From the NCBI GenBank assembly GCA_033032175.1, contig CM065324.1, forward strand, positions 2,232,001 through 2,296,000: a DNA stretch of 64,000 nt, read 5' to 3'. Of this stretch, positions 44,255 through 55,500 are shown piece by piece (the stretch's first letter is position 1; each line of letters starts with the position of its first letter). The position numbers and the translations under genes are program-made. The notes beneath the pieces were generated by a model that worked only from the letters and a program-made list of their open reading frames with translations, made no database searches and was not told the DNA's origin. Origin of the DNA: Saturnia japonica (lineage: Eukaryota; Arthropoda; Insecta; Lepidoptera; Saturniidae).

Positions 44255-46215
44255 TATATGAATGAAATATTTATTTATTTGGTACATATTGCTTCACAGC
44301 CCATTTAACACAAAATATACATTTTTTATGTTTTGCAATCATGTGGTGCCAATTACGAAACAATTATTATTAAATTTTATTTGTTATGCAGCGGTTATAT
44401 ATTTATATACATAAAAAATATCATTATGTGGTATATTATGTGTTTCTATATCTCAATTTGAGTGGGAGTGTGAGTCTGCGTGTAGTGTGCGTGTGCGTGA
44501 GAGTGTATAGGTGTGGTGGGATCATATGCTTCTGAGTGAAAGCATATGTGAATTGTATATGTATGTATGTTATAAGCAATAGAGAGTAAACTGAGTCCTT
44601 TCTGTGTTCCTGTTTCACAGCCATGATGACTATTTCAATGTGTTTTTCGATTTTAATTCTTTTAAGAAAAAAAATCCTATTTGACTGGAATAAATCAATA
44701 TGACTAAACTTCGTGTCATACATGTTAAAACATCTTTGTAAAACGGAGTTCTTAGCATAATTGTGTTTAACTGGCCGTGGTGCAAATAAGCGCGGATTTC
44801 GAATAATTTTTGTATGTGTTTTGAAGTTAATCCTATTCACTAGTTCGGGGCAATCAATATTGTTGTTCAAAATATCGTATAATAATCTCATGTCGAAGAT
44901 AGATCGTCGTTTTGATAAAAAAGTTAAATTGTAAAAGTCCAAATCAATTAAGTTATGACTTATGCTCGTTATTAAATTTATAATTTAGATATCTCAGGAA
45001 TTTACTTTGAATGTTGTCTAGACTAATCTAATTGTGATATAATCTGGTGACCATATTGGCGAAGCATAATCGAGATAGCTCCTAATGTATGTAAAATATA
45101 ATAGTTTTAGTGAGTTTAAGTTTACAAAAGGCCTTGCAACTCTGCAAATGAATCCAAACAATTTTAAAGCTTTCTGACGTATGTAATCATAGTGATACGT
45201 TTAAAGCAGTTTGGAATCCATCATCACCCCCAAATCACGAATGACAGAAACCCTCTGCACTGGCAACATGTCAAGAATATAGATATAATTAGAAGTTGAC
45301 GTTTTCTAGTTTATGTTATTATATTACATTTCTTTACATTTAAATTTAGATTATTTAACTTGCAATAATCACAAAGTCGCAAAAGTTCATTCTGTAACAT
45401 GTGGCAGTCATCAATAGTACGAATAGCACTGAAAATTTTGGTATCATCGGCATACATAAGGTACCTGGCGGAGGTGAAGCAAGAGGATATATCGGAGATA
45501 TAAATGTTAAAAAGCAATGGTCCTAGGTGTGAACCCTGCGGCATACCTGAAGGAATAGTTTGAAAGCCAGAGAGAAATGCCCCAATTCGAACCGCCTGAT
45601 TTCTATTGTGAATGTAGGATTTAAACCACCTCAAGAGATCACCGTGTACACCTATCCTGTCAAGCTTCAGCAAGAGGATATCATGATTAATACGATCAAA
45701 ACACTTAGAGTAATCGGTATACATTACATCCACCTGATAACCTTGATCCATAGCTGTAGCTATGTAATCTGAAAATACTGCTAGATTGGATAGTGTTGAT
45801 CTTCGTTGCATAAACCCATGCTGTTCCAATGGTATAGACAAAGAAATTGAGCTGTATATTTGATCGTGCACCAATTTTTCAAACAACTTACTAAAAACAG
45901 ACAATAGGGATACTGGCCGGTAATTCTCAACATTACTCTTGGATCCAGCATTATGTATAGGAACAACGTATGCTTCTTTCCATTTACTAGGAAATACGCC
46001 TGTTTTTAGTGACTTATTAAATATAACCGTTAGAGGAACAACTAAGGATTTGATGCACTTTTTTACGAAGTATGGAGGTATTTTATCTGAGCCAGCACCT
46101 TTATTACCGTCAATTTTACGAATATTCCACCTCTGCTTCGGATATACTCAAGTGACCTATGTTACTCAATGTGTTAACATTACTGACATTGTCAATTTTT
46201 GCATGCAGTGTATCG
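44255..46215 (-). mobile_element. 5'-truncated non-LTR retrotransposon (LINE)
   Basis: Runs on the minus strand from within the RT domain to a 3' tail with AATAAATAAATA near 44270. Roughly the last 1.9 kb of the element remain; the endonuclease region is missing, the usual result of incomplete reverse transcription. The 3' untranslated part holds a TG-rich tract (44460-44520). No flanking duplication was identified. Confidence 0.75.
44436..46215 (-). pseudogene. LINE ORF2 remnant: reverse transcriptase and C-terminal domain
   Basis: Upstream pieces read KGAGSDKIPPYF and VFPSKWKEAYVVPIHNAG, then NYRPVSLLSVFSKLFEKL. The longest continuous piece (45311-45904) has the catalytic Asp of MYTDYSKCFD, the GMPQGSHLGPLLF motif near residue 120 and YADD at residues 151-154. 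After a stop and small shifts the frame resumes as RDLGVMMDSKL and SYLDYASPIWSP, then the C-terminal segment (44436-44942) with CPELVNRINF and NYAKNSVLQR. Breaks lie near 46122, 45305 and 45000 and within the connecting region. The enzyme would copy element RNA at the target; here it is dead. The layout fits the Jockey/CR1 group. Confidence 0.8.
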
Positions 46216-47640
46216 TTGCGTGCAGTGTAAGTTGATCAATAAATTCTTTTAATACACCTTATCGGTTGCAATATCGTTTGTGAAAAACGTGAATCGAATC
46301 GATTTTCGCGCACTGTTTGTTTTCGTCGCGCGACGCACAGTCCAGCTTATCCACGGTCTTTTTAAACACCGGCAGTTTTACTATAATTACACCAAGATTG
46401 ATGCTTACATTCGTGCGTGATGCGTGTATTGACGATACAGTTTTGCGTTAGAGCAAAAAAAAGACGTTGAAAAACACATTTCTTAATAGGGAACTCCCCT
46501 CAACATCTTACCTGTTTTTTTATTTTATTTTAATTACTATTATTTGTTACAATGATTGTTATATTCTGTGAAAGTTTTGATATATTATTATTATGATTTA
46601 AAAATACAATCCTTTAAAGGTAGGATAGGGTAGACCCGATAGACTGTCGGTCGGCGTAGGCCAGGTCAAGAGAATATTTTTAAATACATAATATTTAAGT
46701 TAGGTACAGAAAGAAAGAAATATATAACAGAAAGTTACTTAGAATTAATGATATTACAGAAGCTTAGAATCGAAGTGGCTAGAAATTTTTTAATATTTTA
46801 TTGGACCAAAAAGGTTATCTGTGTTGTGACAATGTTGACTCGGTGCCTCGACCGCAAGCAAGAATCTGGTACACGTCTCGTATCTGATACAATCATTGGA
46901 AAAAACCGTTTTGTTTACTTGATTTAAACATTATTTTATGTAATTAAGAAATGTATTTCGTCGTTATCTTTTTTTATATTTTGTAAATAAAAGTATTTGA
47001 ACATATTAGTGTAATGTATCTATCGCATTTGCTCTTCATTACTAGCCTTTAGCCCTTGTCTTTAGCCTTTGTCGAGGTAGAGCAACATTATTTTTCGGGG
47101 CTTATGTGTTAGTCAACACTTTTACGTTAAATATATTTATTTTTTTATGAAATAAATAATAACAATAATCTACAATTCATTGAATAGATTTTTTTTTTCT
47201 TGAAATTGGTATTTAAATTTTGGCACCCTTTGCCATTTGGCGTCTAGAGCAACTGCTTCTTTCAATCAACCCTAGAGCCGACACTGTTCATTAGTATTAA
47301 GTTAGTGCGAGTAATGGCGAATATTAAGAGTTTAATATAGAGATATTTTACCCCTTTTTATTTCGACTCCAGCGATGAGGGCCAAGCCCTTCCGATTTGT
47401 GTCATTATTTGTTCTGAACTGGTAATCTATAATAATACTGGTATAGAAATCGTTGCTAAACTCGGACGCATTTTCGTGACGAGTGTGACGTGTTTTACCA
47501 ATAAAAAAAGTTTAGTGTGTATCGCTCTAACTACATATTATACTATTAACAAAATACAAATTTACAAAGAATTAAACAAGCATCAGATAATAGTCTATCG
47601 ATATTAAATTACCCACTAAACTGGATCCAAAAATGTAGGT
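46216..47640. other. No recognised gene
   Basis: A CpG-containing patch at 46270-46440 (TCGAATCGATTTTCGCGCAC; CGTCGCGCGACGC) may be regulatory. The rest is AT-rich. Confidence 0.4.
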
Positions 47641-47706
47641 ATATTGTGCCCAAAAATATCTTTATACGCTAACAAGGGCAGCAAAGTCGCTGAATTCGTC
47701 TCTTGT

Positions 47707-47772
47707 ATGGCAACTGCGCACTGTGACTCACTCATGGGCCATGAGCCGTCAGTGCCGCCACAGCCGCCACAG
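47707..47772 (+). CDS. Candidate first coding exon (22 codons)
   Basis: An ATG at 47707 opens MATAHCDSLMGHEPSVPPQP plus PQ, ending at CAG before GTTAGT (donor at 47773). The region is GC-rich compared with its flanks and holds a tandem CCGCCACAG. The donor closely matches the insect consensus and the exon ends in phase 0. The start context is weak. I do not recognise the peptide. It cannot join directly in frame to the 52500-52679 exon in the preferred frame, which needs two bases from the preceding exon. It could equally be chance in a GC-rich patch. Confidence 0.25.
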
Positions 47773-48229
47773 GTTAGTCACTCCGCCCGCGCCCGGCCTG
47801 TGATCCTACCACGGACAGTTCTTACATCTGAATCATTAAACGAACTGTGATGTGGGCTCACCTTGTTTATTAACTGGGTTTTTTTTACATCATCAAATTT
47901 TTGTTTTGGTAGACTCAATATAAAATGTTCTCACACCCGCACACAAAATCACGCACGTTCTGTTTAAATTAGAATAATAATACAATGATTATTATGCTTT
48001 CGATTAATTCTATTTTACTGTAATTTTATTTATGTATGTTGTTGTTTTGAAGTCAGTGACTTCTCTCGGAATGAAGCTTTTGTTGTCAAATAGTGACTTA
48101 TTCAGCGACTGGTATTATTAAGGTATCTTAATAGATTGGGTAAAGAAACGAAAAAAAAGAAAGAACATATATTTGATAATGAAAATACGGACATAACTCA
48201 GCATAAGCTATAGCAAAATACTATAGCGC
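47773..48229. other. No recognised feature
   Basis: AT-rich sequence after the candidate exon. Confidence 0.45.
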
Positions 48230-48985
48230 ACCTATGTATATTATATTTTGTCGATAAACTTGAAAGTTAGCTGGACACGAAAATTATGTCCGACTGAATC
48301 CCAACTTCCCCTCCCCACTTTTCAGAATGTCTCGCTAGCAATGCGTGATAGCCTCAATATTCTAGGTGTGGATATTCGCATCGATCTCAACTCGAGGGAT
48401 CACATTGGGAGTGTCATCTCTACTACATCTCGGAGACTCGGAATCCTGAACAGGGTACGACGGTTTTTCACACCCGGTTAGCTGTATCTGCTCTGGGATG
48501 AATCCGCAAAATATCTCCTCTCGGGCTGTTCGCATTGTTAATGGTGCAGACGTTACCAAATACATCGAGCCGCTTCAGCTGAGCGGGATTATCGCTTCTC
48601 TGAACGTATTATATCGTCTGAAACATGATGAGTGTTCTGAAGAGCTATTCAATCTAATCAAACAGAACTATGCGCGCTGGGCTTCGAACCTCCATCATGA
48701 CAAGAACTAAAAAGTTTTCTATGACTTATATTTGTCGTACCGTGAAGCTGTGGAACCTTCTCCTGGCCAGTATGTTCCCTCCTTTCTGGGTGGTAACACC
48801 ATGCACATGGTGATAACTTTTTTATTTGTAGCGTTGTTTTGGGAACAGCCGGGGTATATCCAGCTTCCGAGAGGCTCGAAGGCCGACGTGACGGCAACTA
48901 CCGTCGATCTCTCGGTGGTCGTCATTGTTTTTGGATTGTACTGTGCTTACCATCACTGTGCCGTCACTATGCCATTTTACTATAA
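48230..48985 (+). pseudogene. LINE ORF2 C-terminal remnant
   Basis: Frames read SLNILGVDIRIDLNSRDHIG and RRLGILNRVRRFFTPG, then after a gap ARNISSRAVRIVN-like text (SRAVRIVNGADVTKYIEP), LNVLYRLKHDECSEELFNLI, and finally TRTKKFSMTYICRTVKLWNL with FPPFW. This order is the connecting region and C-terminus of Jockey-type LINE ORF2. Stops at 48479 and around 48708 and frameshifts break it. The far end (CGATCTCTCG...GGATTGTACTGTG) matches, reversed, the fragment at 52728-53035, so both come from one family. Confidence 0.7.
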
Positions 48986-50544
48986 AAAAATCTAATCGTA
49001 ATTTTTACATACCAATTATGTTATAATAGACCCCCAGAAACTACTTGATAAACATGAGTGTTTGTTTTGGCGCCGTGCGCTACGCTTTTGGCAGCATTAC
49101 GGGATTTTCTTTATATTTCTATAAGTAAGATATCGGCTTCTTCCTGTTTTATTCACATCACACTGAGCACAATCGTTTATCATCAACTAGATTATCTCCA
49201 CGGTTCCTCCACCGTATCACTTAGTGTAGGTATGAATCAAATTTGCTTTTGAGGCAAGAATTCATTCGTAAATGAAATTCGTATAAGAATTCGAAAGCAT
49301 TCGTAGAAGATACATAAAGGTTATTATTAGGCGTAAGTATAATATTATTTTACATCTATAAATCAGGTATGCGTTTGTTTCAAAAACAACGCGGATATCG
49401 AAACTATTCTGTCAAATTTTCTGTAAAAACTTTGTCCCCGAACGTATTTGATTACCCGTCGCTAGTAAATCACGGATTAGGCGAACACAACAAACAGCAC
49501 GCTATTTTGACATAACGACACTGTTTGCGGGAAACGTGCGTTATAAATCTTACATATGTAGATGAAATAGAAAAGAATTCATAAACATAAATTTATGTAA
49601 TGTTACATTTAATGGTGTTATTTTGTTTTTATGTTAATCTTCACTCGAATCGCTTTAATAAATCATATGTTTTTGTAACGTAATTTTGTCCTTGTTCCAC
49701 GCATGGTAATTGAGGGGCGTGAAAAGAAGATAAATAATAGATTTTAGTTGTTTCTAGAACTCTTAGCGTATTATGCTTGTAAAGAATTCTGAATAATGTA
49801 GGTGTTTGTTAAAACTAAAAGTGTTTTAGGCTTGCCTCAAATGGGAAAATCTCGTTTCGTACCATATCGGCCGTGCTTGCGGTTATGAAGTTTTGAAGTG
49901 TGTAAGATCTGTGAGATTCGAATTTCTATATTTTCCTGCTTTCCAGTTGTGCTTAGTGGACTATAAAGTGTGCCAAGCCAATAGAAAATACAGCGGTATC
50001 GTTTTTAGTATTATTACAGTTATTTCTAGATAAGTTCTGTGAAAATGTATCTGGGTTTTTATCCGCGCGTTTTTACTTCATAACACCTAACAACACAAAA
50101 GAAAAAATAATTAGGTATACTTTCTATCGAGCAGAAGAATACCAACGCAAGACGTCTGCCTGCGCATCATTGAATCGCACTCATTACATGTTGTTAACAT
50201 TTCTTATTTTTAGATATTATAATGGGTAACCGATGATTAATGATGTAAATATTGAAACATCAATCATGCGATTGCTCTTCAGCTGCGGTAATCATGTAAC
50301 ACTTTATCAAAGTAAATTAACGGAACAACGTTACGTACAAAATTATAATCGGAGCCGCGAACGACGTGACTCTACACAAATCCTCCAATGAACCTGAGAA
50401 CTTTTCGTGAAGTTAAATATCGTGATGATCATCATAAATTTATTTGTGGCAGGGTAATTGTGTAACATGCATAATTGTAATTTATTGTTTCGGGGCATTT
50501 CGAGCGAACAAAACATGGCGTGGTTTTGCTAGTAATTTTTTTTA
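48986..50544. other. No recognised gene
   Basis: Mixed AT-rich sequence; short frames only. Confidence 0.45.
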
Positions 50545-50750
50545 ACGTCTTCACGCCTGAATCCCCGAAGGTTATGGCAGAAGTGTGCCTACTAATGTAG
50601 ACCCACAGTTCGCCGGGTTACTCCGATCTGTTACTGAGAATTTCATAGAAAAACCCAATATCACTGCTTTACTGTTTTACCTGGGAATCGAACCCAGGAC
50701 CTCGAGCATAGCAGTCGTGCTTAAGACCATTAGTTAATGAGGCAGTAGGT
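50545..50750 (-). repeat. tRNA-derived SINE (family 2), copy 2
   Basis: The minus strand reads CGACTGCTATGCTCGAGGTC, then the T-arm-like CCTGGGTTCGATTCCCAGG (50680-50698), TTGGGTTTTTCTATGAAATT and CGGCGAACTGTGGGT, collinear with 14950-15245 but without that copy's 60-base extra segment. Confidence 0.65.
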
Positions 50751-52085
50751 TCAACATAATTAAAACAAAATTACACACAATTGTTAAAGACTGTTTAGGT
50801 ACAGTATCGTGGCCAAGTGCTAAGTGTTAAAACATACGAGCAGCTTTACCATACGTCCCGTTTATACGGAACTGCCATCGTATTTCAGTACCATGACTAG
50901 TTTTGCTACATTTGTCTCGTTTTTATCAAAATCCGAAACTGACATACTTATTAATTAAGTAAAATCTACGTCAAAGTATGAATGAAATGTAGATAATTGG
51001 ACGAGAACTGATACTGAAATATCGAGGATGCGTCACGTTTAGGTGCATTTCGTTACATAAAAGAGCAGAAAGATATATCGTAGAGAGTAGTAGAAAAAAC
51101 AGCTATACATTGTATATCTAATACACAGTTTAGGCTATCTGCGTTTTCTTTTTTAAATTTCACTAATGTCCACAGATCATTTACTACTGGGGGCTAATAT
51201 AATGAGCACGGTACTGCACGCACTTTTTTTTTGTTTAACTTAAGATATGCCATTGCTGCTCACTTTATAAAGTTTATAATCATTTTTAGTCTATGATAAA
51301 GCGTCCCGTATCAGTTCTCAATAATTATGACAACCCTACATATAAGTAAAATTACACTTTTGCGGTAGTAGGCACCGTTCATAACGACTTCAATAACAAA
51401 CGATCAATTAAAATGAAATTCGGATGCGGTCCCGTTATTGGTTCGCAATCAAATGAATAATGTTACCAAACAGCCTCCGGATCCTGAACCACTGTCAGGC
51501 GGACCGGTCCAGCTCTCTCACTCTCGTATCTCCGGGGAAACTGGTTTGGTTGCGTACCTTTGTGTCTTGTGTCGTTTCGGAAACATCTCGAACCGTTCGA
51601 TATAAAACAATTTATACAATGACACATTTGACTTGAAAGGCAGAAAAATTTACGGAAACTTTGTGGGTAACACCTGCTTTAATCTAGTATTCCTTTCATT
51701 CCATTATTAAATACCTCTGATAGGTAATGAGTACATTGATAATTACAACTACATATATTAGTGTCCAAACGGTCATGCTTCGGTATGTATTCACGAATTT
51801 TAGAGGATTCTCTTCATAGCACGAGAAATAGGATTAAGATTTTCATTCAAAATTAATTAGTAACCTTATTGGATTATGTTGAAATATAATATCATGAATT
51901 ATTTCTAGTAGAACCCTCTAATCAAAGAAACATAATATAGATTTCTCTGTGTTTTAAACGGCTAATACAATATGTTGGGACAATTGATTTAAAGCTTTCC
52001 AGATTTATTGACATTCATGGTTAATGCTCCACTTCTCATGGGTTGTATCCTGAATTTATGTAGCCTTATAATACTTTTCCCAATA
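50751..52085. other. No recognised gene
   Basis: AT-rich; contains CGGACCGGTCC near 51497 (an isolated palindrome). No supported coding frame. Confidence 0.45.
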
Positions 52086-52430
52086 GATGGCTATAAATAA
52101 AAAAAGATTACAAATCTGACCTGTAGTTCCAGAGATTAGCGCGTTTAAACAGTTTCTGATTCTTAAGAGCTTCTATAATATTATATACTAGCAAACCTGG
52201 CCACGCGTTGCTCTGGCTCAGAATTTTGTTGTGTGTTGGCTACCAAACTTTACAGGATCACCCGCTAGGCTAATATGAATATTGTTTAAAAATGTCATCA
52301 AAATCGCTCCAGCCAGCCGTTTTCGAGTCCATAGGGAACATACATTTATACATTCATTGTTGTGATTCTATAACTTCTGAACGACTTGACCGATTGAGGT
52401 CATATTGTTAGTATTCGTAAAGTGGCGCTG
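52086..52430. repeat. Helitron-like head (reversed) joined to another repeat tail
   Basis: 52110-52170 reads CTGACCTGTAGTTCCAGAGA and TTAGCGCGTTTAAACA, the reverse of the family-B head (compare CTAATCTCTGGAACTACCAG at 8403). From 52188, ACTAGCAAACCTGGCCACGC and CGCTCCAGCCAGCCGTTTTC form a second common repeat tail. Both are non-coding. Confidence 0.45.
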
Positions 52431-52499
52431 TGGCAACGTGTGGCGTCGCGAGTCAGCTCAGCTAGTATCAGTATAGATAGTTTGTTTGTGTGTTGACAG

Positions 52500-52679
52500 G
52501 GCCGGGCAGACGGATCACGGGCACGGCGGCGGCGCGCTGGCGTACGGTGGCAAGCCGGCTGGAGTGGCGCCGCCGCAACCTCGGCAGCCGCCCGCCGCGC
52601 CGTACGCGCCGCAGCCCTACCCGCCATCACAGCTGCGGCTACATCAGCCCGGTTATGGATCCGCTGCGCTCTCATACAG
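52500..52679 (+). CDS. Internal exon, Pro/Gln/Tyr/Gly-rich segment of an unidentified protein
   Basis: The exon is bounded by an acceptor with a T/G-rich tract ending GTGTTGACAG (AG at 52498-52499) and a donor CATACAG/GTCACA (GT at 52680). It is 180 nt, both junctions in phase 2, so it can be included or skipped without changing frame. The preferred frame reads AGQTDHGHGGGALAYGG, then a stretch rich in Pro, Gln and Ala with APQPYPPSQL, and ends PGYGSAALSY. All three plus frames are open, but this one has by far the most G/C at third positions and a natural low-complexity composition. Such segments are usual in disordered N-terminal regions of insect RNA-binding and chromatin proteins; I cannot name the gene. 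A long intron must lie on either side. Confidence 0.55.
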
Positions 52680-52727
52680 GTCACATCACGTTTCCTTTAA
52701 GATATCTTTTTTAAATAATAGCTCGGC

Positions 52728-53035
52728 ACATTGACGGTACTGTCCATGATGGTAAACAAAGTACAATCCTAACAGAACGGCGATCAACGAGAGATCTAAA
52801 TCTGTCGGCGGTCACCGCTGTCATGCCGGCCGGCATTAAATATATATCTTTACGTTACGGTCAAAGGGCCCGATGTCGTAATAAGGAATACACTGGTCGG
52901 GAGAACGTTCCACAGCTTCACGGTACGACAATGATAAGTCATAGAGAACTTTTTAGTTCGTGTTGAGATGGAGGTTACCGTAAAACTTCGACTGCGAAGA
53001 CCAGCGCGTGTGGTTCTGTTGTAAAAAGGAGGTAC
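52728..53035 (-). pseudogene. LINE 3'-end fragment
   Basis: The minus strand reads TCAACACGAACTAAAAAGTT, CCGTGAAGCTGTGGAACG and later AGATCTCTCGTTGATCGCC and TTAGGATTGTACTTTG, collinear with 48680-48960. Translation phrases TRTKKFSMTY and RTVKLWN are shared. Only the C-terminus and 3' region remain, with frameshifts. Confidence 0.6.
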
Positions 53036-55080
53036 CTACACTTTCACTTTAATATAAACTCTTGTAACGTTACTGTTAAGCAACAATATTGTCTGCCACT
53101 AATGTTTATATTCATCACTAATATGTACCTGTCCTCTAATTATGATACCTATTCCCAACAAATATGTTTGTCAGTATAGTAATGGATAATGGCCTCCAAA
53201 GGGAGATAATAAAATCGAAGATTTGAGCTAGATGATCAATTCACGAAATATGTGACTAGGTTAGGTGTGACTTGTGATAGGAAAAAGCGGGAGACGGCGA
53301 GTGCCATATACTAATAATATTGAAGAAGTTCTAGGTAAGTGTTTTGATCTTTGATTATAATATAAACGATAAAATCAAAGATTTTGATATTGTTTGGTGG
53401 TTCGATTCTGGTGGCACATTTATTATTTTCGGGACAAATCTTATTAATTAGATCATTGAACGTGTATTTATTTGGCGATAGTATTACTTGTTATTATTAC
53501 TATTACACGTACTGTTATTCTATTTCTCTTTAATTTAGTAGCATTGTGTATAGTTTTCTACCATGTTTCTTTTTACTATAGTTTTAAGTTTATTGTTATG
53601 TGTTGATATAATTGTATTCATTATTATTCATCATCAATCATTCCACTGGGTACAGACGCAGATGATTGTATCAAATAGCAAACATCTTCGCGACTGTACC
53701 AGACCATTTATTTATGCTTATCATTGTTTCATATTATTATAACCACAACATCTTGTAATCATCATAGGAATTCACGAACAAATAAAAACTGCAATTCACC
53801 TTATAGTAAGTCAATTCTTCAACGGTCTTTGTTTACATGGCCGGCCTATATGCACTCCTGTCTAACTGAAACAGGAACGCTTAAAAATGGTAGGGTTTTA
53901 ATTGTGTATGGTGATCGCTATCTAGATTTGCACGACCACCTCACGTAATCTTTTTTGTGAATTGTTAACAGAATACTTTTTCGAACATACAAGACAGGTT
54001 TCATTGCTTCAAATGTTATTCCATATGCCTGATGCATATCCTCTTTAAAACAATAAATCATTTTAATATAATACTTAAATATGTGATAATAACTTTGACA
54101 TCATAAAATCGAGTTCAATTTTTTTTTTAAGTAGAATGTAATTAATAACATAGAATTTACTCATGTTCTTTGCGTGAATATCTAGCGAAGGAAATGCCGT
54201 TATAATAAAATTATGTGAAAGAAAAGAAGACATTTGAAAATTAGTTTAACCCACTCACTGGAGTTCGATTTTAAATAAGAATCTGAAATGCGTGATGCCC
54301 CACATTACCACTTAGAATTAGGATAGTGATAAATCCAGAACCGAATTTAAAGGGCTGAGAACTTGAAACGCTCCGGGGCAATGGAGAGAAGTGGAGACCC
54401 CGAATAATTTTAAATATGAACAGGCTTTGAGATTTTTTAAGTGAACCGTGAGTATGAACTTTTTTAATAAAGTTGTGAATGCCCCTCGCATTTAGAGAAA
54501 CGGGGCTGGAGCCTAAATTTAGCTCTGGGTAAACTGCTAACCAGTTGAAGAGCGCGAGTTGACCACGGCTATAAACGAGATAGCGTTGTTAAAACGTGTT
54601 TTATGACATATTTTACGGTCTCAAGAAACTTAGTTAACCCATAAGTTCTCTTGTCGTCATTACAAACATTTCGTTTCTGAAATGACATATTATCATTGTT
54701 GTGTATAATTATTCTTAGAACTGAAAAATACTGGTTTAGGTTCTTTGTTGTTTAAAAGCGTGTGAGCAAAGTATACACTGGGTCAGCGTAAAAATATATA
54801 TGAAGAGGTTACACATGGACGCCCAATTCAATAAGTCGTGTACCTAAATTGTATATGTTTATATGTTTTCTCAGTATTTGAATAAGGTATGACATGCCTA
54901 CCAAACAGTGCCAGCAAAAGGCAAAAACAAAAATGTGTTTAATGGCAACGTGTGTTGAACTTAGAATGCATATTATTGCTAGTTATATATTATGTAATTG
55001 GTTTGGCTACAAAGACTTGGATTTTTTTTAATCTAGATAGGTGTTTTTTTGTAAATACTGAGCGAATTACATTTACATTA
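53036..55080. other. No recognised gene
   Basis: AT-rich. A moderately GC-rich stretch at 54330-54560 shows no frame or repeat partner in the window. Confidence 0.45.
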
Positions 55081-55500
55081 CATACAATTGTTTATAATGT
55101 CAAAAACAGTTTTTTACTAAATACATATGAAAATATATACGATACCTATAACAAAAAGCCCATTTTTTTAATTTTTGTCTGTCTGTCTGTCTGTTTATTC
55201 CGGGTAATCTCCAAAACGGTTGGACCGATTTTGACGGGACTTTCACTGATAGATAGCTGATGATATAGGGAGTAACTTAGGCTACTTTTATTTTAGATAA
55301 AGATTTAGGGTTCCGCACAAATAAAAAAAATGGTCATGGTGAATAAATTCGGGCGCTTAAATGGCTTATAGCTGAGTAAAACATAAGAGATATAGCAAAT
55401 GAATGTACCACATAATCATAGGCATTAAAAAGACCTACAAAAAAGTTCGGGAGAGTATACATCTATCTTCCAAGGAACACCCACAATAAGCATTTTTGTC
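55081..55500 (+). mobile_element. Helitron-like element, family A, truncated copy with empty MITE site
   Basis: Collinear with 11713-12511: ACAGTTTTTTACTAAATACA, CCGGGTAATCTCCAAAACGG, TGATATAGGGAGTAACTTAG and ATACATCTATCTTCCAAGGA. It has no MITE between GATGATATA and GGGAGTAAC. The 3' tail with CTAG is missing. Confidence 0.6.

Noticed and set aside
45311..45904. Host reverse transcriptase or telomerase
   Set aside because: The motif set (YADD, GMPQGSHLGPLLF, C-terminal NYAKNS segment) and truncation pattern are those of a LINE.
47707..52679. Direct splice of the 47.7-kb candidate exon to the 52.5-kb exon
   Set aside because: The first ends in phase 0 and the second needs two bases from its predecessor in its preferred frame.
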